Shown: positions 14,457-20,571 of the stretch, piece by piece
Layout of the letters: every line of letters starts with the position of its first letter
Position numbering within the stretch: the first letter of the stretch is position 1
IMG/VR virus record: IMGVR_UViG_3300030118_001255
Coordinates: 1-25,666 of that record
Source of the DNA: a virus
Strand: one strand, 5' to 3'
DNA: 25,666 nucleotides
Made by a program: the position numbers and the translations under genes
Notes under the pieces: generated by a model
The model's database searches: none
Told to the model about the DNA's origin: nothing
The model's input: the letters and a program-made list of their open reading frames with translations, nothing else

Positions 14457-15080
14457 CAGTATCTTATTGTATGCGATTTATGGCTTATTATACTATAGTT
14501 AATCTTTATTTCAAATTTTATGTAATTGTTTGTGAAAAACTTGGCACTTGCCTGCGTGCACAACGGCCGTGGCACTCGATTCGTTTTTCTTGTCAATTGT
14601 TTTTTTTTGCAATTTTTTAGCCTCAATTTTGGAAGGATCCTAAGCAATTTTTATTAATTTTTTTCAATTCCTTCTGGAATAAATTTATTAATTTGCGCGT
14701 TTGGATTCGTGGATTAGGTACCAGCTGGGCGCGGTGAAGGATCAAGAATCACGGTTCGCGGATCACGGTAAATTAAAAATTAGTCACGGCTAAAAAAGTT
14801 TAAGCAGCATCTAATAAAGTTAGATTCATTAATACTTAAACGCGGATCTTCGGCGGGCTGGTAAGTGATCTGTAGGTTTCGGATCTGTCCAGACGTCCAG
14901 CGGTGCCTTATTTAACTATTTTAAACCGCAATAATTTAAACCAGATAAATTGAAGTTATCTAGTAAAAATCCCGGTCGATTAGTGGATAAGTTCACGGTT
15001 AAAAATTTAAATTGTTAAGGTTTCCGCGGGTTCTAAAGGTTTAAATTTAATCAGCTTGTAACGGAAGGTTAAAAAGAAAA
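14457..15080. other. Gene-free region with short repeats (candidate packaging/origin/control region)
   Basis: I see no supportable gene in this stretch of about 620 bp. It has AT-rich blocks interrupted by GC-richer islands near 14550-14580 and 14695-14770. TCACGG occurs at 14749, 14763, 14784 and 14993, three of these followed by TAAA within 3 nt. GGATC occurs at 14635, 14739, 14760, 14844 and 14881. The motif TTAAACC is repeated near 14922 and 14936. The position between early units and terL suits a pac/cos site, a replication origin or the late promoter region. Confidence 0.5.
14471..14488 (-). promoter_or_regulatory. Weak copy of the early-unit dyad upstream of terL
   Basis: ATGCGATTTATGGCTTAT keeps the left arm and centre of the dyad (ATGnGATTTAT) but the right arm is degraded. 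It lies 29 nt upstream of the terL start, next to TATAAT-like text (TTATTATACTATAG on the plus strand). It is a possible promoter or operator for the late block, weaker than the other copies. Confidence 0.4.
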
Positions 15081-15100
15081 AAGCCCCATAAATGGGGCTT
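15073..15100 (-). terminator. Intrinsic terminator at the end of the 15.1-15.6 kb unit
   Basis: A 9-bp perfect stem (AAGCCCCAT / ATGGGGCTT, 15081-15100) with a 2-nt centre is followed on the minus strand by a T-rich tract (TTTTTTCTTTTT). It ends the leftward unit of the 107-aa and 37-aa genes before the gene-free region. Confidence 0.85.
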
Positions 15101-15120
15101 AAATCGAGCTGGATAATTTA

Positions 15121-15234
15121 TTAATGCGGGTAGGCAATTAATAAAATTAAAATAGCAAATAAGATTATTACTGGAAAAAAAAGAAGTTCAGTAATTAAAA
15201 TAAAAATTTTCCTAAGTTTTAAATAAGTTTTCAT
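15121..15234 (-). CDS. 37-residue single-pass membrane protein
   Basis: The ATG at 15232-15234 overlaps the upstream TGA by four bases (ATGA) and the TAA is at 15121-15123. It starts MKTYLKLRKIF and continues with about 24 hydrophobic residues (ILITELLFFPVIILFAIL and on) ending IAYPH. A basic N-terminus followed by one membrane helix suggests an N-in membrane peptide. The coupling overlap, and a terminator that starts 20 nt past the stop, support it. Candidate roles include superinfection exclusion or membrane modulation; none is shown. Confidence 0.6.
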   Translation of the reverse strand: MKTYLKLRKIFILITELLFFPVIILFAILILLIAYPH

Positions 15235-15554
15235 TTACTTAAAACTCCGTTTTCAATCGGGGTATTCAAATATTTTGAATCGGTTTTATATCCTCCATCA
15301 TAAAATTGAAGCTCTGATTCTCCTTTATGGAGTACGGCTCTTTTTATTAATTGCTTATCAATATAAAAATGAAATTCTCTATCGCCGTTTTCGTGTAGTC
15401 GGTGGGTTGTGCAATGTTTCAAAAATAAATGACTATTTTTTGAACTGGTACCGACTCTTACTTCTACCTCTCCCGTATTTTTTACGCCGTAACTTTTACA
15501 GCTATTATAAATACAAGCTGTGATAATATTCCAGATTGGATATTGTCTAGACAT
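15231..15554 (-). CDS. Conserved hypothetical early protein (107 aa)
   Basis: The start MSRQYPIWNIITACIYNSCK followed by SYGVKNTGEVEVRVGTSSKN is one I recall from marine phages and from roseophage/SAR11-type genomes. The rest is beta-rich with HLFLKHCTTHRLHENGDREF and HFYIDKQLIKRAVL. No catalytic motif is evident. It is the first gene of its unit, behind a strong terminator, a dyad copy and the TATAGGAG leader. It is coupled to the 37-aa membrane protein. Confidence 0.75.
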   Translation of the reverse strand: MSRQYPIWNIITACIYNSCKSYGVKNTGEVEVRVGTSSKNSHLFLKHCTTHRLHENGDREFHFYIDKQLIKRAVLHKGESELQFYDGGYKTDSKYLNTPIENGVLSK

Positions 15555-15578
15555 TTTGTAAACTCCTATAATATTAAA

Positions 15579-15596
15579 ATGTGATTTATCCCATAT
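15579..15596 (-). promoter_or_regulatory. Early-unit dyad (operator/promoter), copy identical to 18990-19007
   Basis: ATGTGATTTATCCCATAT contains the symmetric pattern ATG-n-GAT-TT-ATC-n-CAT. On the minus strand it is preceded by TATTAT and the terminator of the upstream unit, and followed by TATAGGAG and the start at 15554. The 18 bases are identical to those at 18990-19007. Confidence 0.65.
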
Positions 15597-15598
15597 AA

Positions 15599-15634
15599 TA
15601 ATAAAAAACCCGTTAAAGTCAATTAACGGGTTTT
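15599..15634 (-). terminator. Intrinsic terminator after the 96-aa gene
   Basis: A 12-bp perfect stem (AAAACCCGTTAA / TTAACGGGTTTT, 15605-15616 and 15623-15634) with a 6-nt loop is followed on the minus strand by TTTTTTATTATT. It separates the 15.6-16.3 kb unit from the next one. Confidence 0.88.
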
Positions 15635-15655
15635 AAGCAGCTCTTTTTGAATTTA

Positions 15656-15946
15656 TTAAATATGTGAATATTTTTTTAATTTTTTTCTGATTTTTTTACT
15701 ATCTAATAAATAATAATAAAGCTTGTCTATTAAATCATCTGGAATAAATCCATCATTAGAAAGTTGTAGACAATCGGCAATAGTTAATTTTTCAACTTTT
15801 ACCGTGTGCCTTCTATTTACTTCCCTTTCATCAAAATCTTCATCAGCTAAATTATTTATATTTATGTCATCAAAATTTATGACGTTTAAACCTACCTGAT
15901 TTAAATTATTCATAAGCTGATCTAAATTTAATTTATCTTTTGGCAT
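15656..15946 (-). CDS. Hypothetical acidic early protein (96 aa)
   Basis: I do not recognise this protein. It is Asn/Asp-rich in the first half (DQLMNNLNQVGLNVINFDDI, then NINNLADEDFDEREVNRRHT). A helical second half ends in a basic stretch (KKIRKKLKKYSHI). The start lies inside the end of the 116-aa gene (14-nt overlap) with GGAG upstream, and a terminator follows. Its AT-rich codon use matches the neighbours. Confidence 0.65.
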   Translation of the reverse strand: MPKDKLNLDQLMNNLNQVGLNVINFDDININNLADEDFDEREVNRRHTVKVEKLTIADCLQLSNDGFIPDDLIDKLYYYLLDSKKIRKKLKKYSHI

Positions 15947-16283
15947 TTTTTAATTTCTCCTCTCTAGCGTCTAATATTTGTTGTTCTTTTAACTTTTTAC
16001 TAAACCATTTTCTCATAGGTGTATTACCTGAGTTTGTTTTTAAACCTATAAACTTTTTCAATAAATCCATATCGGCAAGTATTGATTTAAAAGTTTTTGG
16101 TTCATAATGAAAAGGGCAACCGTTAAACATTTCAGCTATAGAAATTCTATAAAAAACTTCCTTAATATTTTTCTCGGTAAAATGTCCAATTTCAATTACC
16201 ATTGTACAATAAATCATCTCAGTAATTACCTGATCTGATACGCCGTCTAAATTACATTCTTTATAATTATAATGTAAGGCCAT
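15933..16283 (-). CDS. Hypothetical early protein (116 aa)
   Basis: The family is not recognised. It is a helical protein with TEMIYCTMVIEIGHFTEKNI and KEVFYRISIAEMFNGCPFHY in the first two thirds. The last 30 residues are basic (RKWFSKKLKEQQILDAREEK). It opens its transcription unit behind a terminator and an extended -10-like TGTATAAT, with the standard TATAGGAG leader, so expression early in infection is likely. Confidence 0.7.
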   Translation of the reverse strand: MALHYNYKECNLDGVSDQVITEMIYCTMVIEIGHFTEKNIKEVFYRISIAEMFNGCPFHYEPKTFKSILADMDLLKKFIGLKTNSGNTPMRKWFSKKLKEQQILDAREEKLKNAKR

Positions 16284-16303
16284 TTAATTTTCTCCTATAA
16301 GGT

Positions 16304-16326
16304 TTGTGATATGGGATATTATACAT
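16304..16326 (-). promoter_or_regulatory. Promoter region with extended -10 and a diverged dyad
   Basis: On the minus strand ATGTATAATATCCCATATCACA has an extended -10 (TGTATAAT) followed by CCCATATCACA, related to the GGGATAAATCACA of other units. The adjacent TACATATATGTA (16322-16333) is a perfect 12-bp palindrome. It feeds the gene starting at 16283. Confidence 0.5.
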
Positions 16327-16331
16327 ATATG

Positions 16332-16364
16332 TACAAAAAATAAAAGCCCCGTCTGGACGGGGCT
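16332..16364 (-). terminator. Intrinsic terminator after the DUF932 gene
   Basis: A 9-bp stem AGCCCCGTC / GACGGGGCT (16345-16364) with a 2-nt centre is followed by TTTTATTTTTTG on the minus strand. It lies 29 nt past the DUF932 stop. Confidence 0.88.
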
Positions 16365-16392
16365 AATATCGGCGTTAATATGTAGGTAGTTT

Positions 16393-17547
16393 TTAACTTG
16401 CCATTGCTACCCTATTCCAATCGGTTTTACCTAGGTTTAAAACTTTCCCGCCTAAGCGCTGCCAAAAATCTACGTTGTCAGGATCAGCAGTATTACCCAC
16501 GGCAGTACAAGCGTTAACAAGTGTTGCCCTATTAATTTTTTGTGACTGCTCATAACCTGATTGTCCTATGGTCTGAAGTAAACCCTCTAATACATTGCTA
16601 GTTTCTTTTTTAGATAAAGTTAAAACTTTTCCTAAATTTTCAACTGATTCATTCATGGGTACGTTAACTACGTCTTCCTTAGCTCTTCGCATCTTTTCAA
16701 TGTTTTCATCAAAAGCATCTCTACTAGCATATGAGCTAACAATATCCCTGAGCTGAAGTTTTAAGCTATGGTTGTCGGCTTGTTTAGTTTCATCAGTTAA
16801 TACATTCCAAGTATCGCCGTCCCTCGCGCTAGTAATATGTGCCTTTCGGGTTACATTCTCGGTTTGCATACCATTTAAACAAGCCAGCGTCCAATTTATA
16901 CCAAAAACTGCTACTGATCCTGATCCAGTTTCGGAATTACTAATTCCAATTCCATGCGCCATTGTATCGCCTACCCCTGCATCAGCTTGTATAACTTCAG
17001 ATTTTAAACGTATGTAAAGTTTTTTATCTGTATTGGCAAAGTTAACTATTTTCCAGCAAGCATCCGACTCTCCAAGTGTTGGTAAAGCTGATTCCAATAA
17101 ATCAGAATTATCAAAAGTCTTAAATTTATCAGATAAAAAAGCTCTAGCCGTACCCGTATGATTGTCATAATTAAAGGGGTTTGTATGATTTGCATTATCA
17201 AAAGTTCTAACCATACGTTTGGAGTTTTCTTTTTGCCAGATAGCGTTAATCAAATTATCCATTTCTCTCGGATAGTTCTGTTGTAAACGTCTAGCCGTTG
17301 GCGTCGCTATCTCAGCCTTTTGAGCTATTTGGTCAAAACAATGTTGATTAACATTAAGTATTTTAGTCGGCTCGCCTTGGTTCGCTTCCATAACAATCTG
17401 ACTATGTGCAGTTTCTCCTTCGTTCTGCAAAGTTCTAAACTGAAGCTGATTAGTCGGCGCTATGTAGTCTTGCTTCATTTTATTCTGTTCAGTAATAACA
17501 TGAAGCATATCTTCTAAAGATCTATTTTCGTTTTCTAAATGTCGCAT
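16393..17547 (-). CDS. DUF932 family protein (384 aa)
   Basis: The middle carries the family pattern. RAFLSDKFKTFDNSDLLESA is followed by LYIRLKSEVIQADAGVGDTM, then HGIGISNSETGSGSVAVFGI and NWTLACLNGM. DUF932 proteins occur on phages and plasmids and are sometimes annotated as phage/plasmid-like TIGR03299 proteins. Their biochemical activity is not settled as far as I know. The N-terminal 100 residues are polar and helical, and the length is normal. The gene is alone between two terminator hairpins, with a dyad/promoter upstream of the first hairpin, so its expression may be attenuated. A TATAGGAG leader is present. Confidence 0.85.
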   Translation of the reverse strand: MRHLENENRSLEDMLHVITEQNKMKQDYIAPTNQLQFRTLQNEGETAHSQIVMEANQGEPTKILNVNQHCFDQIAQKAEIATPTARRLQQNYPREMDNLINAIWQKENSKRMVRTFDNANHTNPFNYDNHTGTARAFLSDKFKTFDNSDLLESALPTLGESDACWKIVNFANTDKKLYIRLKSEVIQADAGVGDTMAHGIGISNSETGSGSVAVFGINWTLACLNGMQTENVTRKAHITSARDGDTWNVLTDETKQADNHSLKLQLRDIVSSYASRDAFDENIEKMRRAKEDVVNVPMNESVENLGKVLTLSKKETSNVLEGLLQTIGQSGYEQSQKINRATLVNACTAVGNTADPDNVDFWQRLGGKVLNLGKTDWNRVAMAS

Positions 17548-17573
17548 ATTTTTCTCCTATATAAAATGCAATT

Positions 17574-17600
17574 AAAAAAAGCGGGGTGTGATGCCCCGCC
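17574..17600 (-). terminator. Terminator-like hairpin between a promoter and the DUF932 gene
   Basis: The stem is GCGGGG / CCCCGC (17581-17586 and 17594-17599) with a 7-nt loop, followed on the minus strand by seven T. It is unusual in lying downstream of the dyad/promoter at 17606-17631, inside the presumed DUF932 leader. It can act as the terminator of the upstream gene or as an attenuator. The loop reads CATCACA, like the ATCACA of the dyad copies. Confidence 0.8.
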
Positions 17601-17608
17601 TTAATAGT

Positions 17609-17626
17609 ATACGATTTGTCTTATAT
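17609..17626 (-). promoter_or_regulatory. Early-unit dyad overlapping a -10 (DUF932 unit)
   Basis: ATACGATTTGTCTTATAT has the pattern ATA-n-GAT-TT-GTC-n-TAT with one mismatch. On the minus strand TTGACA (17631-17626) precedes it and TATACT (17611-17606) overlaps its far end, but the spacing is only 14 nt. It sits directly at the 3' end of the 233-aa gene. Confidence 0.6.
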
Positions 17627-17627
17627 G

Positions 17628-18329
17628 TCAAACTAGTTTACCAAAATCTCCCGCTATATGATGCCTTAATACAGTTCCGTATGGTAGTTCCTGAGCGAAT
17701 TTTAAAAGTTTTAGTTCATCAGAATCTTCATCAGCTGTCTTAGTTGTGGCCTCCCAGTGTAATAAAACATTTCCACCAGTTGCATAACAACCGCCCTTAT
17801 GTATTTCACTACCCGCCTTTTTCTTATAAACGCCGTGATCGGTAAACCCTACAATAAAGTTTCTATCCATACGACTACATAAAGGTTTTCCATTTCCGCA
17901 AGTACTACAATCTGTACTAGTATATTCTGCGGGGCATCTAACTATTTTATGATCGTTAATAGTTTCTGATTTGCCATTTGTTTTCCAAAATGTTTCTTTT
18001 ACGTTTATTACTGAGGGTACGAATGAATTTAAAAACAAGTCGGCTAAGTTTCGAGCTGAATAGTTTATAACAGTCTTACCTATCTTTAATTTATGTTTCC
18101 ATAAACTAGGGTTAAAATGTGAGTAAGTAAAACTAACGCCGCCTTTTGGGACGGCGTCAGATACTGCATCAAGATAGCTAAGATCTATTTCAGTTGCACC
18201 CGCTGAAGTGTCAGGTTTTAAATTACAATCGATTGGGCAAGTTGCAAATTTATCAGCTCCACCCGCTCTATATGTTACTGCACAATTTGTAGTTTTTTTC
18301 GCAGTTGATTTTTTAACTAATTTCAACAT
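17628..18329 (-). CDS. DUF7227-like Cys-rich protein with unusual block order (233 aa)
   Basis: The blocks in order are MLKLVKKSTAKKTTNCAVTY; ATCPIDCNLK (C31, C35); GGVSFTYSHF; INYSARNLADL; VRCPAEYTSTDCSTCGNGKP then LCSRMDRNFIVGFTDHGVYK; and last GGCYATGGNVLLHWEATT then YGTVLRHHIAGDFGKLV. In the family as I remember it, the GCYA...HW...AGD blocks follow the first Cys pair directly, so they would be N-terminal. Here they are at the C-terminus. The Cys pattern suggests metal binding. The function is unknown. It overlaps the upstream gene by 17 nt and has GGAGG before the ATG. Confidence 0.7.
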   Translation of the reverse strand: MLKLVKKSTAKKTTNCAVTYRAGGADKFATCPIDCNLKPDTSAGATEIDLSYLDAVSDAVPKGGVSFTYSHFNPSLWKHKLKIGKTVINYSARNLADLFLNSFVPSVINVKETFWKTNGKSETINDHKIVRCPAEYTSTDCSTCGNGKPLCSRMDRNFIVGFTDHGVYKKKAGSEIHKGGCYATGGNVLLHWEATTKTADEDSDELKLLKFAQELPYGTVLRHHIAGDFGKLV

Positions 18330-18774
18330 TGTTTTGCACCCTCCATATTTTAGCTACTTTATGTTCAAATTTGTCTTCCAGATATTCTATTATGCAAGTA
18401 AGCTCCGATTGGGTGTAGTCTTTTGCATAATCAGATTTTTCATACTGCTTAATAGTTTTAGATACATGATAAAAAATATCTTCATAATCAGTAAATGTTT
18501 TTAACTTTGGATCTTTAAACCATTCGCTTAACAAGTCATAAAAAACAAGAAATTTGTAAACTGGATTTTCTTCGTGAGCAGAATCTAATATTTTTTTATA
18601 CTTATTTGCCATATCTATTTTTGAAATTAAGTCTTTAGTTATTTTATTAGACCATTCCTCATTACTCATTTTATTGTGAGAAACATTCTCAGGATCATAG
18701 TGAATACCAAATTTTTCAAATACAATATCCAGTACTTCTCCATCTGTTAAATCTTCATATTTATCTTCTTCCAT
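18313..18774 (-). CDS. Hypothetical helical protein (153 aa)
   Basis: I use the ATG at 18774 (MEEDKYEDLTDGEVLDIVFE) because GAGGAGG lies 5 nt upstream; an ATG at 18804 would lie within the preceding gene. The protein is Lys/Asp/Glu-rich and helical (NPVYKFLVFYDLLSEWFKDP, YTQSELTCIIEYLEDKFEHK). No known domain is recognised. It sits mid-unit, with its start overlapping or abutting the 66-aa gene stop, so it is coupled. Confidence 0.7.
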   Translation of the reverse strand: MEEDKYEDLTDGEVLDIVFEKFGIHYDPENVSHNKMSNEEWSNKITKDLISKIDMANKYKKILDSAHEENPVYKFLVFYDLLSEWFKDPKLKTFTDYEDIFYHVSKTIKQYEKSDYAKDYTQSELTCIIEYLEDKFEHKVAKIWRVQNNVEIS

Positions 18775-18775
18775 T

Positions 18776-18976
18776 TTAGTCCTCCTCTTTTTTTGAATAT
18801 GCAATAACTAAAAAGTCTATATCTTCGAGTGATCTATCGTCTTTCTCAGGATCTTCGATAAAGTCTGCAAGTTTATAATGTGATTTACCCCCGAACCAAG
18901 CCGTTCCGTCTTTGGTGTTCATAGGTATCCACCCGTTTTTGTCTAGGTGTTTAAGTTGGTCTTTATTTAGAAACAT
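18776..18976 (-). CDS. Hypothetical small early protein (66 aa)
   Basis: I do not recognise it. It starts MFLNKDQLKHLDKNGWIPMN, continues with a central WFGGKSHYKLADFIEDP and ends in an acidic region (DDRSLEDIDFLVIAYSKKEED). It is first in its unit, 13 nt downstream of a dyad copy with TATAGGAG, which implies a very short mRNA leader. The Gly-rich hinge and acidic end suggest a small globular protein; DNA mimicry is possible but not shown. Confidence 0.7.
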   Translation of the reverse strand: MFLNKDQLKHLDKNGWIPMNTKDGTAWFGGKSHYKLADFIEDPEKDDRSLEDIDFLVIAYSKKEED

Positions 18977-18989
18977 TAATTTCTCCTAT

Positions 18990-19007
18990 ATGTGATTTAT
19001 CCCATAT
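18990..19007 (-). promoter_or_regulatory. Early-unit dyad (operator/promoter), identical to 15579-15596
   Basis: ATGTGATTTATCCCATAT has ATG-n-GAT-TT-ATC-n-CAT symmetry. On the minus strand TTTTGTAACAAT precedes it and ATAGGAGAAATTAATG follows almost at once. The start codon is only 13 nt from the dyad, so transcription must start within or just before it. Confidence 0.65.
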
Positions 19008-19017
19008 TGTTACAAAA

Positions 19018-19045
19018 TAAAAAAGGCCGTGTCAATCACGGCCTT
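19018..19045 (-). terminator. Intrinsic terminator before the 18.3-19.0 kb unit
   Basis: A 9-bp perfect stem AAGGCCGTG / CACGGCCTT (19023-19031 and 19037-19045) with a 5-nt loop is followed by TTTTTTATTTTG on the minus strand. It ends the unit that starts at 20524. Confidence 0.88.
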
Positions 19046-19050
19046 AATTC

Positions 19051-19128
19051 TTACTTTCTACGGCGTTTCATATGTTTCTCATAATCATCGCCAAAAAGAC
19101 GTTTTAACAGATAGTGTATCAAAAACAT
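19051..19128 (-). CDS. 25-residue mini-gene with strong ribosome site
   Basis: The ATG is at 19126-19128 and the TAA at 19051-19053. The sequence is MFLIHYLLKRLFGDDYEKHM plus KRRRK. AAAGGAGG lies 4 nt before the ATG, as good as any Shine-Dalgarno sequence in the window. It fills the space between the 141-aa gene and the terminator. It has a short amphipathic or hydrophobic head and a basic tail. It may be a real peptide, but length alone cannot prove it. Confidence 0.5.
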   Translation of the reverse strand: MFLIHYLLKRLFGDDYEKHMKRRRK

Positions 19129-19142
19129 TTTGCCTCCTTTCA

Positions 19143-19568
19143 TTATTCATTAATTTTTCTCCAATGCTCAGGTACTCGAAAAAAATCATTGCCGTCGGTC
19201 TCTAGATCTCCATTTTTATTTGGCTTCGTCGAGTAGATAGCGTCCTCTCTTTCATCAGTAAGATCATTTATATAAAAGTTCATATCAAAATATTCATTTC
19301 TAAAATAGAAACTATGCCAATCATCGCCACTATCAGGATTTAAATGATTTTTATAATAATCTTGATATGCCTCTCTCGCTTTAGTTCTGAACTCTCTATT
19401 GTTTTCGTACAACCATTCCATACTAGGTTTGTTTCCGTCTTCATCTCTTTTATAAAAACGAACTATGTAAGCTATGTCATCGTCCACAATCTCCATATAG
19501 TCCCAGTTAGTGTGGCCAACCATTTTTTGAGAGGCCTCGTCTAAATAGTCTGAATCATATTTAGCCAT
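19143..19568 (-). CDS. Hypothetical acidic protein (141 aa)
   Basis: I chose the ATG at 19566-19568 (MAKYDSDYLDEASQKMVGHT), with GAGGAG 7 nt upstream; upstream in-frame ATGs lie inside the preceding gene. It is Asp/Asn/Tyr-rich (DDDIAYIVRFYKRDEDGNKP, FRTKAREAYQDYYKNHLNPD, FRNEYFDMNFYINDLTDERE) with a net negative charge. It overlaps the upstream gene by 8 nt. The family is not recognised; many early phage inhibitors have this size and charge, but no role is shown. Confidence 0.7.
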   Translation of the reverse strand: MAKYDSDYLDEASQKMVGHTNWDYMEIVDDDIAYIVRFYKRDEDGNKPSMEWLYENNREFRTKAREAYQDYYKNHLNPDSGDDWHSFYFRNEYFDMNFYINDLTDEREDAIYSTKPNKNGDLETDGNDFFRVPEHWRKINE

Positions 19569-19977
19569 TGGTTTTCTCCTCTGAACAATATTGACGTTTC
19601 CACATTTCAATATTAGGCCAATTACATTGCGGATCATTTCCAATGGTATCGTAGTCCATCCAACCATTAGATTCATCGACACCTTTTAAGAAAGCGAGAT
19701 ATTCTTCTTCGCTATCAAAAGTATATTCTTTGATATCGTCTGCGCTTTTAGAACTACCCCAAGCTATGTGGATTTTTATTGGTTCAAACTTTCTCAACAA
19801 AGCTTTTAGTTTTCTGTAATCTTTTTTTAAATCTAACTCACTTTCATAATGAAAACCAAGTTGGGTTTTTGAGTTTACAGCGTCAAGTCCCTGAGAAAGA
19901 CCCGTAGACAATATGGCTCTCATTTCAACCACACAGCTTTTCAACAAGTCTAACTCTTCTTTAGATAGATTATTCAT
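19561..19977 (-). CDS. Hypothetical early protein (138 aa)
   Basis: The N-terminal third is helical (NLSKEELDLLKSCVVEMRAI). The middle is basic (LKKDYRKLKALLRKFEP). The C-terminal part has HIAWGSSKSADDIKEYTFDS then EEEYLAFLKGVDESNGWMDY. The last segment resembles small proteins that recur on marine phages with Trp and a Phe-Asp-Ser-Glu-Glu turn, but I know no function. Its ATG is directly after the upstream TGA with GGAGGG before it. Confidence 0.7.
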   Translation of the reverse strand: MNNLSKEELDLLKSCVVEMRAILSTGLSQGLDAVNSKTQLGFHYESELDLKKDYRKLKALLRKFEPIKIHIAWGSSKSADDIKEYTFDSEEEYLAFLKGVDESNGWMDYDTIGNDPQCNWPNIEMWKRQYCSEEKTNG

Positions 19978-20262
19978 TCAACCCTCCACAAACTTTGAAA
20001 GATCAACATCACAATACTCAGCGACATCTTTAGGACATTTAAAACGAGTGAACAAAAGCTTGGCATCTTGTAAGATGCCTCGCTCTTTTCTTCTACTCTC
20101 AGTTAAACTAAGCTCTCCGTCTTCAGTAATGCTTTCAGGAGCTAGGCCACACACAATGTTTTCCCAACATTCCCTAGCCTCAGCTTTGGTTTTTGGAAAA
20201 GCACCTCTAACATAGTTCCATCTTGGATCATCATTGGGAAATATAATTTTAACTCTAGCCAT
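19978..20262 (-). CDS. Hypothetical early protein (94 aa)
   Basis: It starts MARVKIIFPNDDPRWNYVRG and continues AFPKTKAEARECWENIVCGL. The charged C-terminal half has ESRRKERGILQDAKLLFTRF. Three or four Cys are scattered without CxxC pairs. GGAGG lies before the ATG. It overlaps the upstream 89-aa gene by 8 nt and abuts the next gene, so it is mid-unit. The family is not recognised. Confidence 0.7.
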   Translation of the reverse strand: MARVKIIFPNDDPRWNYVRGAFPKTKAEARECWENIVCGLAPESITEDGELSLTESRRKERGILQDAKLLFTRFKCPKDVAEYCDVDLSKFVEG

Positions 20263-20524
20263 TCTGCACCTCCATAGATCTCCAAACTATTTGGTTTTCT
20301 TGCTCAAGGCTGACATTGATGTGCTTATTGAAGTTATCGCAAACTTGTCTGCAATGTCCCCAAGATCCTACAAACTTATCCATCTCATGCGGATCATTTG
20401 GATCGGCCTTGCCCAACGGCTGATAGCCTCCTTGGTTCCAAGTTACTTTTGCAACTCGATATATACCTCTCTGTCCTTCTTCTTTGACAGGCGTATAACA
20501 ATGTTTGTCTTCAGTTTTAATCAT
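20255..20524 (-). CDS. Hypothetical early protein, first of its unit (89 aa)
   Basis: It starts MIKTEDKHCYTPVKEEGQRG and continues IYRVAKVTWNQGGYQPLGKA, with GSWGHCRQVCDNFNKHINVS near the end. It is a compact beta/alpha protein with Cys, Trp and His conserved-looking positions, and I cannot place it. It opens the 20.5-19.05 kb unit behind a dyad copy and a TATAGGAG leader. Confidence 0.7.
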   Translation of the reverse strand: MIKTEDKHCYTPVKEEGQRGIYRVAKVTWNQGGYQPLGKADPNDPHEMDKFVGSWGHCRQVCDNFNKHINVSLEQENQIVWRSMEVQNG

Positions 20525-20549
20525 AACATTTCTCCTATAAATATGTGTT

Positions 20550-20567
20550 ATAGGATTTATCTTATAT
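20550..20567 (-). promoter_or_regulatory. Early-unit dyad (operator/promoter) of the 20.5-19.05 kb unit
   Basis: ATAGGATTTATCTTATAT has perfect ATA-n-GAT-TT-ATC-n-TAT symmetry. It is 26 nt upstream of the ATG at 20524 and immediately downstream of the nuclease-like gene stop. On the minus strand CTATAACA at its end is -10-like. Confidence 0.65.
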
Positions 20568-20571
20568 ATTA

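Noticed and set aside
14453-14647. 64-codon minus-strand open frame upstream of terL
   Set aside because: Its composition is low-complexity (Lys/Asn/Thr/Ile), no convincing ribosome site is seen, it contains the repeat-free AT-rich spacer, and it resembles no phage protein I know. I treat the stretch as non-coding.
18878-18890. ATGTGATTTACCC match to the dyad inside the 66-aa gene (similar match at 21816-21828)
   Set aside because: Both are inside coding DNA for Gly-Lys-Ser-His and lack the right arm, so they look like coincidence.
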